A stretch of DNA of 64,000 bases from Brienomyrus brachyistius (taxonomy: Eukaryota > Chordata > Actinopteri > Osteoglossiformes > Mormyridae). Location: NCBI RefSeq assembly GCF_023856365.1, contig NC_064548.1, positions 10,589,642 to 10,653,641 of the forward strand, in the 5' to 3' direction. Shown one piece after another: positions 13,581-26,729 of this stretch. The notes beneath the pieces were generated by a model. That model saw only the letters and a list, made by a program, of their open reading frames with translations, was not told the origin of the DNA and ran no database searches. A program made the position numbers and the translations under genes. The stretch's first letter is position 1; every line of letters begins with the position of its first letter.

Positions 13581-13695
<115 letters not shown>

Positions 13696-14484
13696 ATTAC
13701 AATCTTCACAGTGTTCACTTTTCATTTGCACACCCCGATCCACATTTTCCATCATTTTGCAAAGGCAATCATTACTCATAGTAGATTTGGCAAATTGTAG
13801 TCTAATTACTCTGCCATTGTATATTCCTAGCTCATGACCCCCGAGGTCGAACAGATTATGATTTGCATAGCGTCCGAATGTCGAGAGTGTGCGAACTTAC
13901 AAGCTCCTAATTAACTTTTCCAGACACACTGGGTGTCAATAATTTGCCTGTGTTCATTAAACTGCAACCATTTGCATTCCTTTCAACTGAGTGCAGACCT
14001 TGCATAACTCCTTGGACATTGCCAAAATACACAGTCGCCTTATTGTGTCCGGATGTTAAAAAAAAGTGCTGAGATTGGAGAATTCTGCAACTATCCTATT
14101 TAAAGGCTATAACTCCTGCCCAGTCCACTCAGTCAGAGAGCATGCATTGTTCTGCACTCTGGGATTGTGTTCATGGGTTGGGTCCATGTTACTGGGCTGT
14201 ACGTTGTCCCCCACTGCCCCCTGCAGGTGAGCCCTGGACAAAAATCCTTTCTCAGTCCCTGCCAATGGGCGTCGAAGGATCTGGAGCCAATGGGGACCAT
14301 CAGAAATGTGCTCAGGTCATATCCTGTCAGATTGTACTCCGTTGTACCCTGTTTTGTTCCTTTATGCTGAACAATTAGGTAGAGTCTGATACCCTGATAC
14401 AATTGTTTTTACAGGAATAATGAATGCAGTTAACCAAAAGGCAAATTAGTATGATTATTTAACAGGCACATACATTTGAGAAAT

Positions 14485-14625
14485 CTGGGTCAGTCAGGCC
14501 TTGGTGCCATTGGGGGTTAAAGGCCTTGTTCAGGGGCTCAATGGTGGAATTGCTCAACCCACCTTGCAATTTAAATCAACGATCTTCTGATAACTGGCAC
14601 AGCATCTGATATTCCTCCCCAAAAT
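14485..14625 (-). repeat. Family-B repeat
   Basis: GGGTCAGTCAGGCCTTGG, GGGGGTTAAAGGCCTTGTTC, CAGGGGCTCAATGGTGG. Confidence 0.5.
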
Positions 14626-14990
14626 CAACTCATGCCTCACGTAAGGATCTTCAGGTTAGGAGACTGACACACTACTACTGCACTAAGGAGGCAGATACTT
14701 CATGGATATAAAGGCCAATTACTGTGCATAATTATTTAGTACTTTATGAAATATCTTTATCTTCATTCACAATGAGCCTCTTCTATAAACCTTTACTCTG
14801 CTGAATTAGAGGCCGACCCCTATTCTTACCAATCTCCATTGAACAATTAGTTTCATTTAAGTTATATAGAGTTTGATTTGGACTTTTGACATAATGAATG
14901 TAGATTGTTGAGTTCTTAGAAACGAGTACTTTTGGCATTTTTAATGTTCTTTAGATGTGTGGTGTTTTGTACAAGTGTGCCAGGCGCAAA

Positions 14991-15339
14991 GTATCCATCC
15001 ATCCATTTTCCACACCGCTTATCCTACTGGGTCGCGGGGGGTCCAGAGCCTATCCCGGAAGCAATGGGCACGAGGCAGGGAACAACCCAGGATGGGGGGC
15101 CAGCCCATCACAGGGCACACTCACACACCAGTCACTCACACAGGCACACCTATGGGCAATTTTGCAACTCCAATTAGCCTCAGCATGTTTTTGGACTGTG
15201 GGGGGAAACCGGAGAACCCGGAGGAAACCCCACGACGACATGGGGAGAACATGCAAAATCCACACACGGCGGAGACTCGAACCCGGGTCCCAGAGGTATG
15301 AGGCAACAGTGCCAACCACTGCACCACCATGCCGCCCCC
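14991..15339 (-). mobile_element. tRNA-derived SINE (family A)
   Basis: Reverse-oriented near full-length copy flanked by GCCAGGCGCAAA (14979-14990) and GCCAGGTGCAAA (15340-15351), a target duplication with one mismatch. Confidence 0.85.
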
Positions 15340-16672
15340 GCCAGGTGCAAACCATTTATATTACATAATTACGGTGAGAGATTTATTAAGAAAAATATGA
15401 ACTATAATATTAATGCCTGTATTCCTTTGTCATGTTGCAAGCTTGTTCTATCCTGACTAGATCAGAGAAAGGAGGGTAAAGTGACTGCAAGCTCCCCTTA
15501 TCCTCAGAAGCGTCTTGGATGAGACACAAACGTTCCACAAAAGCAATCAGCTGGGAGGTGCAGCTGACAGGGCCTGAGTAGTGATCCCTGATGACCGCCA
15601 GCGCGGCCCATTACAGACCACGGACTTTATGTGGTCTCCAAGGTTTAAAGCTTGAGCAAGCATCCAAAGCCTCTTTGAAATATTCCATTCTGAAACCCGC
15701 AGGACAAACTCGGAAAATTTGAAATTATTCTCTACAGCCTTTGATGGGACGACTTGCCCGCGTTTTAAATTTCCTTCTATTGATTTCTATGCGTTATACA
15801 CGCAATACATATTTAATCACAATGTATTTAATCGTACTGGCATCCTGCTCAGTGTGTATACCAGCCTTATGCCCGGTCAAGCATGGGATTGGTTCCAGCC
15901 TCCCCACCGTAAACATTTAGAATGCAAATGGATATTTAATAATAAGGTTTTTAAAGAGGTTCGATCGGACCATTTGTTTTCATATTTTGAGAAGGAATTA
16001 AGCTTGCATCTTCGTGAAATGGAAATGTTTACCGTTTCTCAGAAATTTCTAAGGTCACCACCGGCGATCGTATTAAGTGTGTGTTTCCTAGCAACCAAAA
16101 AATGAACCTGAAAGCAATGGTTTGCTGTTAAACCAAAAGATGTAGGAGATGGTGAAAAGTTACTGTTGCAGTTTTTGAAATGTCCAACTTTCCTGTCAGA
16201 TATGACCAAATGCCATGCATGGATACAGAGATGTTCCTTTGTGCATTCTTAGAATCTAAAAAACAAATTAACTAATTAACAATCCCGATAAATTCCGGTT
16301 CCATTTCAGTTAGTTGCTGATGCCTCCAGTAGTGATTTCCAAAGGAAACATTTGGATTCAGACGTGCCGGGCTGCGTCTGACCAACGGATGAAGCAAGGC
16401 CTCAGTGCCACCTGGCCCCTGCTTCGCCAGCGCTCTGACGCCTGTTACGACGTCTCATTTAGGTGACAGCTGGGTTTTGCTGCCATTCCTCTCTCCTTTA
16501 AGAAATCGTTTGCTAGACCAACAATCCAGACAGAACCAGACGCTGCAATTAAGACGGGGCCTGACGCTTTTTAGTACAAGAATTCGGCTTAAGCAGACAT
16601 TCCACTCTCCGTGGGTATTACTCTTGCTCTTGGAATAATATTGCATCCTTTATCTCTGTGTACCTGAAGAAA

Positions 16673-16699
16673 TGTGTGTGTGTGTGTGTGTGTGTGTGT
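16673..16699. repeat. (TG)n microsatellite
   Basis: Thirteen uninterrupted TG units. Confidence 0.95.
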
Positions 16700-17664
16700 A
16701 TTCATCCACAAATGAGTTCTAGCTTACCATGCTGGGGCAAGTGAATTTTTCCCTGCACAACAGGACATTCTTTGCCCATCAACCTTCTTAAAACAGTATT
16801 TTTTGGCTTGCCGTTGGGCCCTTTTCAGGTGAACGAGCTCTTCGTCTTGACAGCTGTATTTTAAGGAGACCTCGTGCCAAAAGGAGCCGAGGGCCGATTC
16901 GAGGCGGCGAGCGACGTGTCGAGACAGCACCTCTGCTAGCGACGGCTCAAACTAATCCCGAGTTTACATTATGTTATCTGTTTCAACAAAGACAGGAACG
17001 CTGGTTGCGTCAAGCTAGCCGACATGCCAGCGTGACTTATGGGCAGCTTGACGAGTCCCCAGCTTGTCAGCAGGACACCAAGGCGTCCCCTCCTCATTTG
17101 CCTGTGTACATTCAATGGGCCTTCTAAGATTTCCTTCTTGTGCAAGCTGCGATGAGTCATTCTCACCAGTGGTGTCACTGAGTTCAGATAAGCTCTGCTG
17201 AATATATCAACATCAGCACTATGCAGTGGTCTGCCGTAATGGATACATTTAAGCCAGATATTCATTTCCTTTTGTCCTTTTAAATCAATAATTACGTATT
17301 GATTTATACATGCACCACCATGTAATTCAGAATTTCACTATTGTTCAGGCTAACATCTTTCCAGTGCCTAGAAGGCAATTTTCTTTTTAAATAAAAATAA
17401 AAGGAAAATCTATTAATCTCTAGTATGCAGCATTGTTTAAGTGCATGGGTACGGAGAGCTGGAATTGTCTTTCTGGCCTTTCTAAACCATTAGTGATGGA
17501 ACGCATCCATTAAAGTGTACTCTCTTGCACAAATGCTGTCTTAACTGAAAGCAGTCAACTGAACTGTCAAAATTAAGTAGTCTCAGAAAACAGCTAATTT
17601 TCTTAAGAATAAGCAACACTTTTTACTGTGATGATATTGATTGAATAGGCTGCATCTCATCCAA

Positions 17665-17806
17665 AGACACTGGAGCGGCATAGATACCCTGGCAAATTCA
17701 GGGGACCCAGAATTTTATAGGGGCCCCCAACCTATTATGTCAAGGGCCCAGTAGACAAAATGTAGCAAGGGGGCCCATAACCTCCAGCTATGCCCCTAAT
17801 CTTCTC
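17665..17806. mobile_element. Related hAT-like MITE, diverged
   Basis: Shares GGGGCCCCCAACCT and GTCAAGGGCCCA with the element at 29.4 kb; imperfect inverted ends around GGCATAG and CTATGCC. Confidence 0.4.
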
Positions 17807-18967
17807 ACGGCATTTCTTCTGACAGACACCGCCCTGCGTTGGAAACTCAAACGCTGGCGATTCGAGTTCATTTGTGCCATTTCTGTCTTGCCTCCGGCCT
17901 CCGCCCCTTGGCCCCATCTACGTTTGAGCAATAATTCCAAACGCCACACTGCTTTCAATAAACTGGCCAGTATTTATTCCTCTTGTGGGATGAATATTTC
18001 TTTCAGACTTAGAGAATAGCTAGATTTATGAGTTAGCGTACTGACTCTGCAGAGATTACGTGTTATTTAACGGACATATCCCCTCTTGTGCGTATTCCTC
18101 GCTTAGCGGAGTAATCGCTAATTTAACGATAGGGAACATCGTAACACCGTTCTTATGGCTTTGCTGCTTTCAGAAAATCTGCCAGACTCCCATTCCTAGC
18201 CTGCCTTCGCATAGCAGAGGCGGGAGGCAAAGGAATGGCATTTAATAGCACTTCACATTAGATATGGGTGGGGGTGTTTTTAGGAACTCCCTCTCCATCA
18301 AAGGAGATAAACAGATGTATCCCCATAAAAGCTCATCATTTATTAAGTGTCACTGCTGATTCGTAGCTGGGGTCTCAAGGCGCTGGATTCGGCTTAATGT
18401 TGCCTGGCGCTCATGTCCTCAGACACAGACATACTGAGGGAGTGGAAGCAGATGTCGCCGAGGAGAATGCTGGGTATTGTGAAAGTGAACTTCCTGTGCC
18501 AGATCTGCCTGAGGGGGCGGAGCCTCCGTCTGCCTCCATGGCCTGGTGCTGTGGTAGAGAGCAGCTTTTTGACAGCACTGCTCTCTTCACAGGGATCCTG
18601 TGCTGAATCGGAACATTCCAGCATGGACATGAATGTACAGAAACTGATTCCCACCTTAAGAAAGGGAAGAGCCAGGATCGTTCTTTGCAATGTATTGAAG
18701 TCTGAAAAGCCTGCATTTAACTGTAAAATCGCCTGCAAAAGACTGTATTAGAAACATTGTGATACTACATGTTGAATGAGATGAAGACAGTATTACTTAT
18801 AGTAAGGACAGTAAAAACGGTACATTTAGTTATTGTAAAAAATGTCATTTGGATGATTAGCAGTTATTTCCATTTTAATGAAATGATGTAAGTAATGCAT
18901 AATATCAATTAACATCGATTAGTTAAACGAAAAATTTTTTTTCAGAAGGAAAAGCAAATAGGATTCT

Positions 18968-19063
18968 AGTATCCCCCCATCCTCGTGCCCATTGCTTCCG
19001 GGATAGGCTCCGGACCCCCCGCGACCCAGTAGGATAAGTGGTTTGGAAAATGGATGGATGGAT
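18968..19063 (+). mobile_element. 5'-truncated SINE (family A)
   Basis: Only the 3' end: CTCGTGCCCATTGCTTCCGG to the ATGGATGG tail. Flanked by GGATTCT on both sides (18961-18967, 19064-19070). Confidence 0.7.
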
Positions 19064-20341
19064 GGATTCTTGCATAAGATAAAAATGCTGCAGTAGGACT
19101 GAGAAAGGTTAAAAACCTAATGAAAGGGGGAAAATTAAACACTATAACTTCAATACAGTTTGCCAGATAGTGGTAGATGATACAGGGAAGAAAGAGTATT
19201 CATTAGATAATTTTATTGGAAATCATTTGATGGTTCTGCAGTGGGGAAATTTCAGTGTTTGACATAAGACTGACATAAGAAAACAACTACCTAGTTTAAT
19301 TCACTAACTAACAACATAAACATTTTTTAATGGTTTCGTTTATTCACATGGCTCTTTATAATATGTGTAAAATATCACAATATTTTAAGGATCAGATTGT
19401 ATATGTAGCCTTACATTGCCTCTGCAGTTCATTGACAAACTATTATTTGATTATAGTATTATGCTTATAGTGGTTTATGACCATTAACAGCCATAAAATA
19501 ATTTGCAGTCGTCAGTCTGGTGCCTTATCTATTGGCTGTTTTTGTTTCCTAATTTACTGGAAAACACGCACAAAAAAAAAAAAATAAAATCTGTAAACTA
19601 CCAATAGTGTTCTGCCTTTTGCAGAAGGACGAGTTTGAACATGAAACCCCTGTTTTAGGAACATTAAACCCCTGTTTTTGATATTATTTCATTTTCCTGA
19701 CAGGCACTTTTGTCTAAATATACTCCCTTGACCTTCATTGTGAACGTTCTGCCAGATTATGGACTAAAGCATTATTAGTGAATTTAGTACAACATATTTT
19801 TAAACCTTTTTGAACTATCTTTGTTGTGATATTTCCCTTTTAATCCTCGGTATATGAGTTAATTGCAAAGGGTAGAGAAGGCACAAATGCCATGTAAATG
19901 GGATATATTGCCCAGAATCATAAGGAAGCTGGCAGCCTTTTTATAAATCTTCAGTTTACAGTGACACCGATTCAGAATGTGTTTAGGTAGGTGGCAAACA
20001 TGTTTGGTTCCTGATTACTACAACAACACTCTTCACAGATGTTACTTGTGTAGACAGAATAACATGATTATAGTCTGGTAAATGTATTATCAAGCCAGTA
20101 TACAGTTGGCATCTTGCAGTAACTGAAATTTACTCATCTAAATGCAGGACCTGAGCCTTCCCATATGACTTCCAAATACAGATTTGCATAGACCAGAGGT
20201 GAATAGTTCAGGTCCAGAAAGAAAAATCCAAATCAGGATTTTGTTTCAACTAATCATCTCTGGCACTGACTTAACCAGATTATTTGTGATGAAGCCACAT
20301 TCCTGGCTGTCTACAAGGTCTGCTACTTCGGCAATTCCATG

Positions 20342-21162
20342 TCTATATGACTCTATGAACACATTCATAATACATTATAATGCATTCATAAAACATAATA
20401 AACATTGCTATCAATACTTATTAAAAGGCATAATACGTTATAGCATGTTTATTATGCATTATGGCTGCTTTATGAAGCTCTATAATACACTATAGATGCC
20501 TTCACAAAGCATCCTAAATTCTTATACTGGCCATTGTAATGCATTAAGAAGGTATGTATAGGTCATTATAGATGAGAGCTTCATAAGACCTTTTGAAGAA
20601 TTATAATCAACACTATAATGCCTTATGACAACAGAAGATGATGGAATTCTTTATTAATTCTTTTACTGGCCATTATAATGCATTATGAAGGTATCGGTAA
20701 TCCAGATGACAGCCTTAAGTAAAGTGTCCCAGACCTTCTTTTCACACATGGGCTGCTTGTGGACTCCATCCTGGTCAACAGTGATTTCCAGTTTTCCAGG
20801 TCTACTTTCAGGCCTTCATCCTCCAGCTCTGTTGGAGTCATACCTCCCCTTGTCTCTCGCTATTAGACTCTGCCTCCTACTTGTCCACCTCGTGAATGGT
20901 GGACGTGAACTCAAAGGGAGGTATGGGGTACTTCTTCTTGCAGTTACATCTTATATGGTCGGTATAAGAATTTAGGATGCTTTGTACTGCATTATGAAGG
21001 TATGTATAGTGCATTATAGGTGAGAGCCTCATAAGGCACCCATAATGCATAATAAACATGGCTATAATAAATTATGCATTTTATAAATATTTATAGCCAT
21101 GTTTATAATGCTTTATGAATGCATTATAATGGTTTATGAATGTGTTCATTGATTCTAATAGA
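20342..21162. mobile_element. Composite TIR (MITE-like) element carrying a slc4a3 exon fragment
   Basis: The left end (TCTATATGACTCTATGAACA...) and the reverse complement of the right end (TCTATTAGAATCAATGAACA...) match each other for roughly 70 bases. The left half matches the element at 48683-49063 through the terminal CTTAAGTAAAGTGTC. Between the halves sits the slc4a3 exon 3 copy. No transposase is encoded. Confidence 0.65.
20766..20948 (-). pseudogene. Decayed duplicate of slc4a3 exon 3 with its donor and flanking intron
   Basis: Reads in the same sense as 49070-49240, with roughly four of five bases matching by eye and a one-base deletion. It keeps IPPFEFTSTIHEVDK against the parent's [15 protein letters not shown], followed directly by a stop where the parent has Glu. 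Because the donor junction and bases of intron 3 (TTTTCCAGGTCTAC on the plus strand) are copied too, it arose from DNA, not from spliced RNA. It lies inside a TIR element and is not expected to be functional. Confidence 0.85.
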
Positions 21163-21885
21163 TATGACATTCATAGAATGTGTTCCTGCTACTTCTTCTG
21201 CCCTCCCCTCCCCATGTGGAAACTGCACTATCCATATAGTTTTTACTGTTCCCGTTCTTCATCACCATTACCCCCCTGGCTCAGCTTCCTGGGGCCCGCC
21301 ACGCCTCACTCTCCATTGCACTCATTGCTCACAGTCACTGCCCCCCTCTCCCATGAAGCCCAGTTTAAATCTCTCAATACTATATAGCAGTTTCAACAAT
21401 ACTGCTAAGGTGGTATTTATGCATATGGTTCTATTCACCAAACTATCGAAAACAGGTGAGATCGATGCCTCAGTTCTTTTTTTTATTTTCATGGACATGA
21501 AGGGATTTTCCGCAAGAAAGAAGGCATCTTCAGATTCTGCTTTGGGCCATGAACAGAAGTGAATTTCAGGTCACCGAAGAACATGCCAGGCTGCCCTGTG
21601 ATCCTGGACAGAATAATGAGCGTAATGACACATTTGAGAATCAGACGGAGGGCTCTGCAAATTACCGCATGATGTATGGCAACAAAAACAAACTGGCTGC
21701 ACGCAGAATTACTCATGTCGCCTCTGAGGGCATTTTAATGAACAACAACAAGATAAACAACAAAGAAAAGGTGTAAGAAGTGTCTGTACCACATGCTTAC
21801 ACAATTCAGGCAGCCTTTAAGGGTGGAGATAAGGGTACTGGAGTGGAACACTAACTACTGTAAAACTATCGCAAAATGAAACACA

Positions 21886-22145
21886 CACACACACAGGTTT
21901 GTATTTATATCTTTGTGGGGACTCTCCATTCATTTCTTTGGGGAAAACTCAAATCACAACATGATGACCTTAACCCCTACTCAGCCCTAACATTAACCAT
22001 AAGTGACCAAATAAAATATGACACTTTTGACATTTTTACTTTTCTGATTGCATTAACAGATTGTTGTAGGGACCTGAAAATGGTCACTACTATGTCAAAT
22101 ATGTTTTATTACACTGTGGTGGACAATAAAATACTATTTTTAGAC
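21886..22145 (+). repeat. Interspersed repeat copy 1
   Basis: ATGATGACCTTAACCCCTAC, CCAAATAAAATATGACAC, GGGACCTGAAAATGG; the same blocks occur at 30.07 kb. Confidence 0.5.
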
Positions 22146-22469
22146 TAAAATATCAGACAATTTGAACATCTATTCTGACTGCTTTCAAAATTCCAATGTC
22201 ACATGTTGCTGTCATATTGTTTACTGCTGATCATGTAAAAATAAAATATCAACCAATCAGTTGAGTATAGAGTAAAGAGTGACAGTTACAAAGTACTCAA
22301 CTGGTTGGTTGAAACAAAATCCTCATCTGGATTTTTACTTTCTGGAGCTGAACTATCCACCTCTGACATTGACTTTCAACGTTAACCTGACCATTTGTGT
22401 TGACAAGGCCACCATGTTCATTCCTGGATATCCACAGGGTGGATGCAGTAATAATACTTTCTATGAATC

Positions 22470-22600
22470 CAGTGTCTATATGACTTTATGAACACATTCA
22501 TAACACATTATAATGCATTCATAAAGTATCATAACATGGCTACAGATATTTACAAAAAGGCATAACACGTTATATTTATAAAAAGGAATAACGTAATAAA
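22470..22600. mobile_element. Fragment of the same MITE-like family
   Basis: Begins TCTATATGACTTTATGAACA and continues CATTCATAACACATTATAATG, then is lost after about 110 bases. Confidence 0.5.
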
Positions 22601-23729
22601 ACACACAGACAAAATGTTTGCTGTTCTTTTCTAAGGTAAAATCTTTAATTAAAGACATAAACAGGAGCAATTCAGTGTTTCTGTTTAATTTGCTACTCTG
22701 TTCGCCAGGTCATACACCTAGCAAGCTGATATTACAACACAACACTATGCATAAGAAAACACGATTATAGATATTAAAACATGTTTTTACTTCATACATA
22801 GTTTACCGGTTCTCATTGTTTCCAGACAGAATCCTCAATTTCCTTTGAAAATGTTGAAAGTCGATGTGCTCTTTCTTTCCAGCCTTTAATTTATTCAGCG
22901 TAGATCATTAAATTTTGATGTTCCCAACTAATACATCACCATCGCCTAGCTCTGCTGTCCCACGATGCCTGATCAACTTATAAAAATAATTTGATTCTCC
23001 TCCAGCCAGACCATTAAAATGTTTTTACACATCCATACAGTGCAATAAGTCAGATCATCTGTTGTCCCAGAATATAAATAACTTTTCTTCATTATTTTGT
23101 AATTTATAGTGTGGGAAAGTATTATACAACTAGAGATGAGGGGGCTTCATTGTAACCAACTTTGCTCTAACCAAAAAGATGGATAAAACACAGGAAGTGC
23201 TTTTAGAGCAAAATATATTTTATTATCATCTCCTGTGTCCTGTATCCTGTACCCAAGGTAGGGGCAAGCCAAGAGCGGAAATGGCAAAATGCAAAAACAA
23301 TGCCCAAACTTAAAAAACTCTCCAGGCTTTGACTGAACAAGGAAATTTCAAGGCAAGCCTTTGCTAAGTACGTGTGTGAGCTGGTTCAGATGTGTTTGCA
23401 GAAGCTCCCCGCAGGAGCTAAAATGCACTTCCAAAAGGTGACCGAGCTTCTGCAGCTCCCCATCTGGAGGCAGTAACATGGTTGCTACCATGGCAACTGC
23501 CATCACTGCTCCTCCACATGCTGGTTCGGATGCCAGCAGCTGCCACTTGATCTAATGTTATGCACATCTGGACTTGCCCCTTGACTTAGATCACATTGAC
23601 TCAAGCCTGTTCTTACTTATTTTTTTCACAAAGATAAAAAGACCAGTGCCAAGTACAGCCCAGTCTATTCCTTTCATCTGTCCTCTTTGAATAGCACACT
23701 GGAGATGATGAAACGCCCCCATATTGCTT

Positions 23730-23890
23730 ATACAGTACTCGCACCTGGGCATCCACTGTAAGCTCATCCTAGCTGCACTAATCGACTCCTTGACAGCTGT
23801 AAGTTGGTATTGTGCTACTCACCTCACTTGAAGGTCACTTTGGACAAAAGCATCTGTTAAATAAAGAAAATGTAAATGTGAATGTGAGGG
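23730..23890 (+). repeat. Interspersed repeat tail
   Basis: Ends CACTTTGGACAAAAGCATCT then GTTAAATAAAGAAAATGTAAATG, a very common teleost repeat 3' end. Confidence 0.5.
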
Positions 23891-24485
23891 TACAAGGTGT
23901 AGCCTAATGTTACAGGTTGTAAAATGCTGTATCTGCATAATATTAAAAGGTCACCAGCCTCAAGGGTGGCCCAGAGGGACAATGACTTAAATGACCTTGA
24001 CAACAATTTTTGCATATGCATATTTTTTTATATTGTAGGTATGGATATTTTTTTTAGTTCCAATCAACAGGTGTTCTTAGAAAATAACAATAATGCCTAT
24101 TTTGAGTCACTTTCGGGGTATTCTGACATGCCTTGACATTTTAAAATATTTCACCTATCTAAAAACATTTATCCCAAAGTGTTATGTGTGCTTTATTCAG
24201 CACAAACTCAGCACCATCTGCTCAAAAGTAGCTTTTTCATTTTTTAAACAGCAGTTATACATATAAGTGGAAATTTTCAGCATATTCCCCATATTCCAGA
24301 ATGGTTCACAATTTTATATATGATAGAAAAACAAGCTGATATAAAATATTGAGTTAAATGACAATCTAATGTTTCTGAGTGGCTAGACTCTCATTCCTAG
24401 GTTCAGTGGCAATTTAACAATCATTAGCACATTCTTAGCACTTCCAAAAGCCATTTAGACCCAAGGAAATGATTCTAGTAAACTT

Positions 24486-24803
24486 CCATCCATCTTCCGC
24501 AACTGCTTATCGAGTGCAGGGTCGTGTATGGCTGGAGCCTGTCCCAGGAAACACAGGGCACGAGGCAGGGATATCCTGGATGGGATATCAGCCCATAGCA
24601 GGGAGTGCACTCACACTGAGCAGTTTAGAGATCTCGGTTCACCTAAGTCCATGTTTTTGGACTGCAGAGGAAAACCTGGAGGAAACCCACGTGAGGACAA
24701 GGAGAACATGTGAATTCCACACACAGAGGGCTGGGGGTAGGAACTGAACCCATAACCCAGGAGGTCTGGGGTCACAGTGCTGACCACTCAGCCTCTGCAC
24801 TGC
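24486..24803 (-). mobile_element. Diverged SINE related to family A
   Basis: Same order of blocks (CCATCCATC tail, GGGCACGAGGCAGGG, TGTTTTTGGACTG, GGAGAACATG) but many substitutions, so an older subfamily. Confidence 0.65.
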
Positions 24804-25681
24804 ATGATAATAAACAACTAGTCTAAAAAACCATTCGGCTGCAAAAACCAGTGTCTGCTGAATTCAAACAAGCACTGAAGTGGGACTGAAGGCGCTCTGC
24901 TGACTTGCATTGCTGCGCCGGCCGGTGTCCATTATTCGCTCTATCGGCGATCTCACAAAACAGTAGCAGAGAAATCCTCGAGAAATGCAGGCCCCGATTT
25001 ACATCGATTTGGCGCCAGATCAGTTTGCTGCAAACCGATCAGGCGGAGCAGAATACACACGAAAAATAATCACATTTAGAGTGTGATGCAGTAATGATCC
25101 GTAGCACCTTAAGTTTCAGAATGTCTAACACGTATCTGATTTTATAAAAACAGCAACAACAAAACATTTAAGATGTATCGAAATGCTGCCTGAGATTTGC
25201 TGATATTTCTTTCTCTCAGCCTCCGCTTGAGCTAAAAATCAGCGCAAGACCGTCACCTCTTGGTCCACTCGTGCTGTCAAAAGGCTTTCCCAAAGAGGCC
25301 CCCTTTTGTGTAAACAGCAACACCACATGAGAGATTTGATGGACAGTGCACTGTTTGCAGTTTGAAGGGCAGTTTTATTTGATTCCCCCTTTCAAACTAA
25401 AATATACAGCACGACCGCAGTTTGTGAATGGAGAAAAGGCATGTTATTTGAAAACTGGGGAAAGCACAACAGTTTGGGTGTTCTGCATAACAGGCTTTAC
25501 TAAATGTAATAGTATTATGATGGTTCTTGGCACGCTGCGGCAGTTCTGATTACAGATCGACATTTGGGCTGATGCCACATTAAGTGTTATTTTCTTTGTC
25601 ACAGAGCAGTGAAGTGTTCAGGGCCCTTTGCTGCATAACTAATTTTCCTTCTCCAGGAACATATAGCGATTGCCTTCTGCT

Positions 25682-25707
25682 GGGGGGGGGGGGGGGGGGG
25701 GGGGGGG
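25682..25707. repeat. 26-base poly-G tract
   Basis: Uninterrupted G run just past the candidate slc4a3 polyadenylation site. The exact length is prone to sequencing error. Confidence 0.95.
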
Positions 25708-25739
25708 CGGAGGAGAATCAGGAAATGTGAGAAAAAAGA

Positions 25740-26651
25740 CTGTATAAAACCACTCTGTTTATTTCCAGTGTCATCCACACTTTAAAGAGAATTACATATG
25801 CTACAAATGCGATGACATTCTCCAACATTAAATTACTGTACAGTACATCATTAAGGCTATGGAAATTATGAAGAGACAATCGTCAGTATTCCGGTATTCG
25901 ATAATCCCACTTCAGGATTTCCAGTAGCAGGTTCAGGAAAGTTAAATTAAAAAAGACTCTACTGTACACATACTAACAAATAATTCACAGACTAATGGGA
26001 AAAAAAAGAACATTTCAGTTTTAGGTGATAAACACACACCAAAATGTACATACATTTTCCTAAGAAAATACTGAGAAATTGTGCTCTTGGACATAGCTCT
26101 CCTGTAAACTCCAAATTACTGATGATCTACTGCTTTGCCAAAACTTTCCCGCCCTGCTGGAAACATTACAGCAAGACAAGCTATACAAGCTTGGAATGAG
26201 CAGCCTAGAAGCCCTGGAACTGTAACCATGTCCCTAAGGAATCGGGTCGTGTCAGTGGGTTGGCATTGCTCTGTTGGCGCTTAGTGTCCATTATGAATGT
26301 TGTGTCATACCGCTTGGCTTCAAAGAAACTTTGGGCTTCATACAAAACAACTTATATATATATATCGGTAATCATAACAATAGTTGATACAAAACATAAA
26401 ACAGAAATCAAATAAAATACAACCTCAAAATGTAGTTCTTCTTAACAAATGCACATCTACAAATGTTTCTCATATGGATAAAGTAATACAACCATAGACT
26501 CAAAACCTCAAAGGTTCTATCTTGTATGCTACGTGGTCAACCGTGCATATGTACCTACAACTGAGTTTGCACAGTCCTGCTTTCGTTTGCAGTCATTGGT
26601 GAGTTCTGCTGCTCTGGGGAAAGCCGTTAGTGTCTTCCGCATGCGTGAGCA
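25740..26651 (-). other. slc4a3: Probable slc4a3 3' UTR
   Basis: About 0.9 kb after the stop codon, AT-rich, no coding signal, running to the first well-placed polyadenylation hexamer at 25758-25763. Contains a short TA run near 26360. Confidence 0.5.
25758..25763 (-). terminator. Candidate polyadenylation signal AATAAA for slc4a3
   Basis: TTTATT on the plus strand reads AATAAA on the gene strand, about 890 bases after the stop codon. A 26-base homopolymer tract (C in the transcript strand) lies about 50 bases further downstream. Confidence 0.45.
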
Positions 26652-26729
26652 TCACACGTTCATGTGAAGCTCATTGTATTCATCCTTTCCATTTTCATCA
26701 AAATTGGGGATGCCATCCTCTGAATCCAG
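26652..26729 (-). CDS. slc4a3: slc4a3 exon 22 (terminal coding exon)
   Basis: Residues 1202-1226 and [21 protein letters not shown] then NELHMNV. Acceptor TTTTTTGTAG. The LDSED start is the AE3 counterpart of the acidic LDADD tail motif of AE1. Confidence 0.96.
   Translation of the reverse strand: MDSEDGIPNFDENGKDEYNELHMNV

Larger units (their letters stand above)
20194..22365. repeat. Pair of ~70 bp inverted repeats 2.2 kb apart
   Basis: CAGAGGTGAATAGTTCAGGT at 20194 is mirrored by the reverse complement ending at 22365 (CAGAGGTGGATAGTTCAGCT), with homology running through AGGATTTTGTTTCAAC. The unit encloses the exon-carrying composite. The ends look like those of a DNA transposon, but no target duplication is clear. 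Confidence 0.5.

Noticed and set aside
18394..18751. Overlapping 100-115 codon frames on both strands
   Set aside because: No domain, no splice context, and equal openness on several frames suggest chance in a GC-richer patch.
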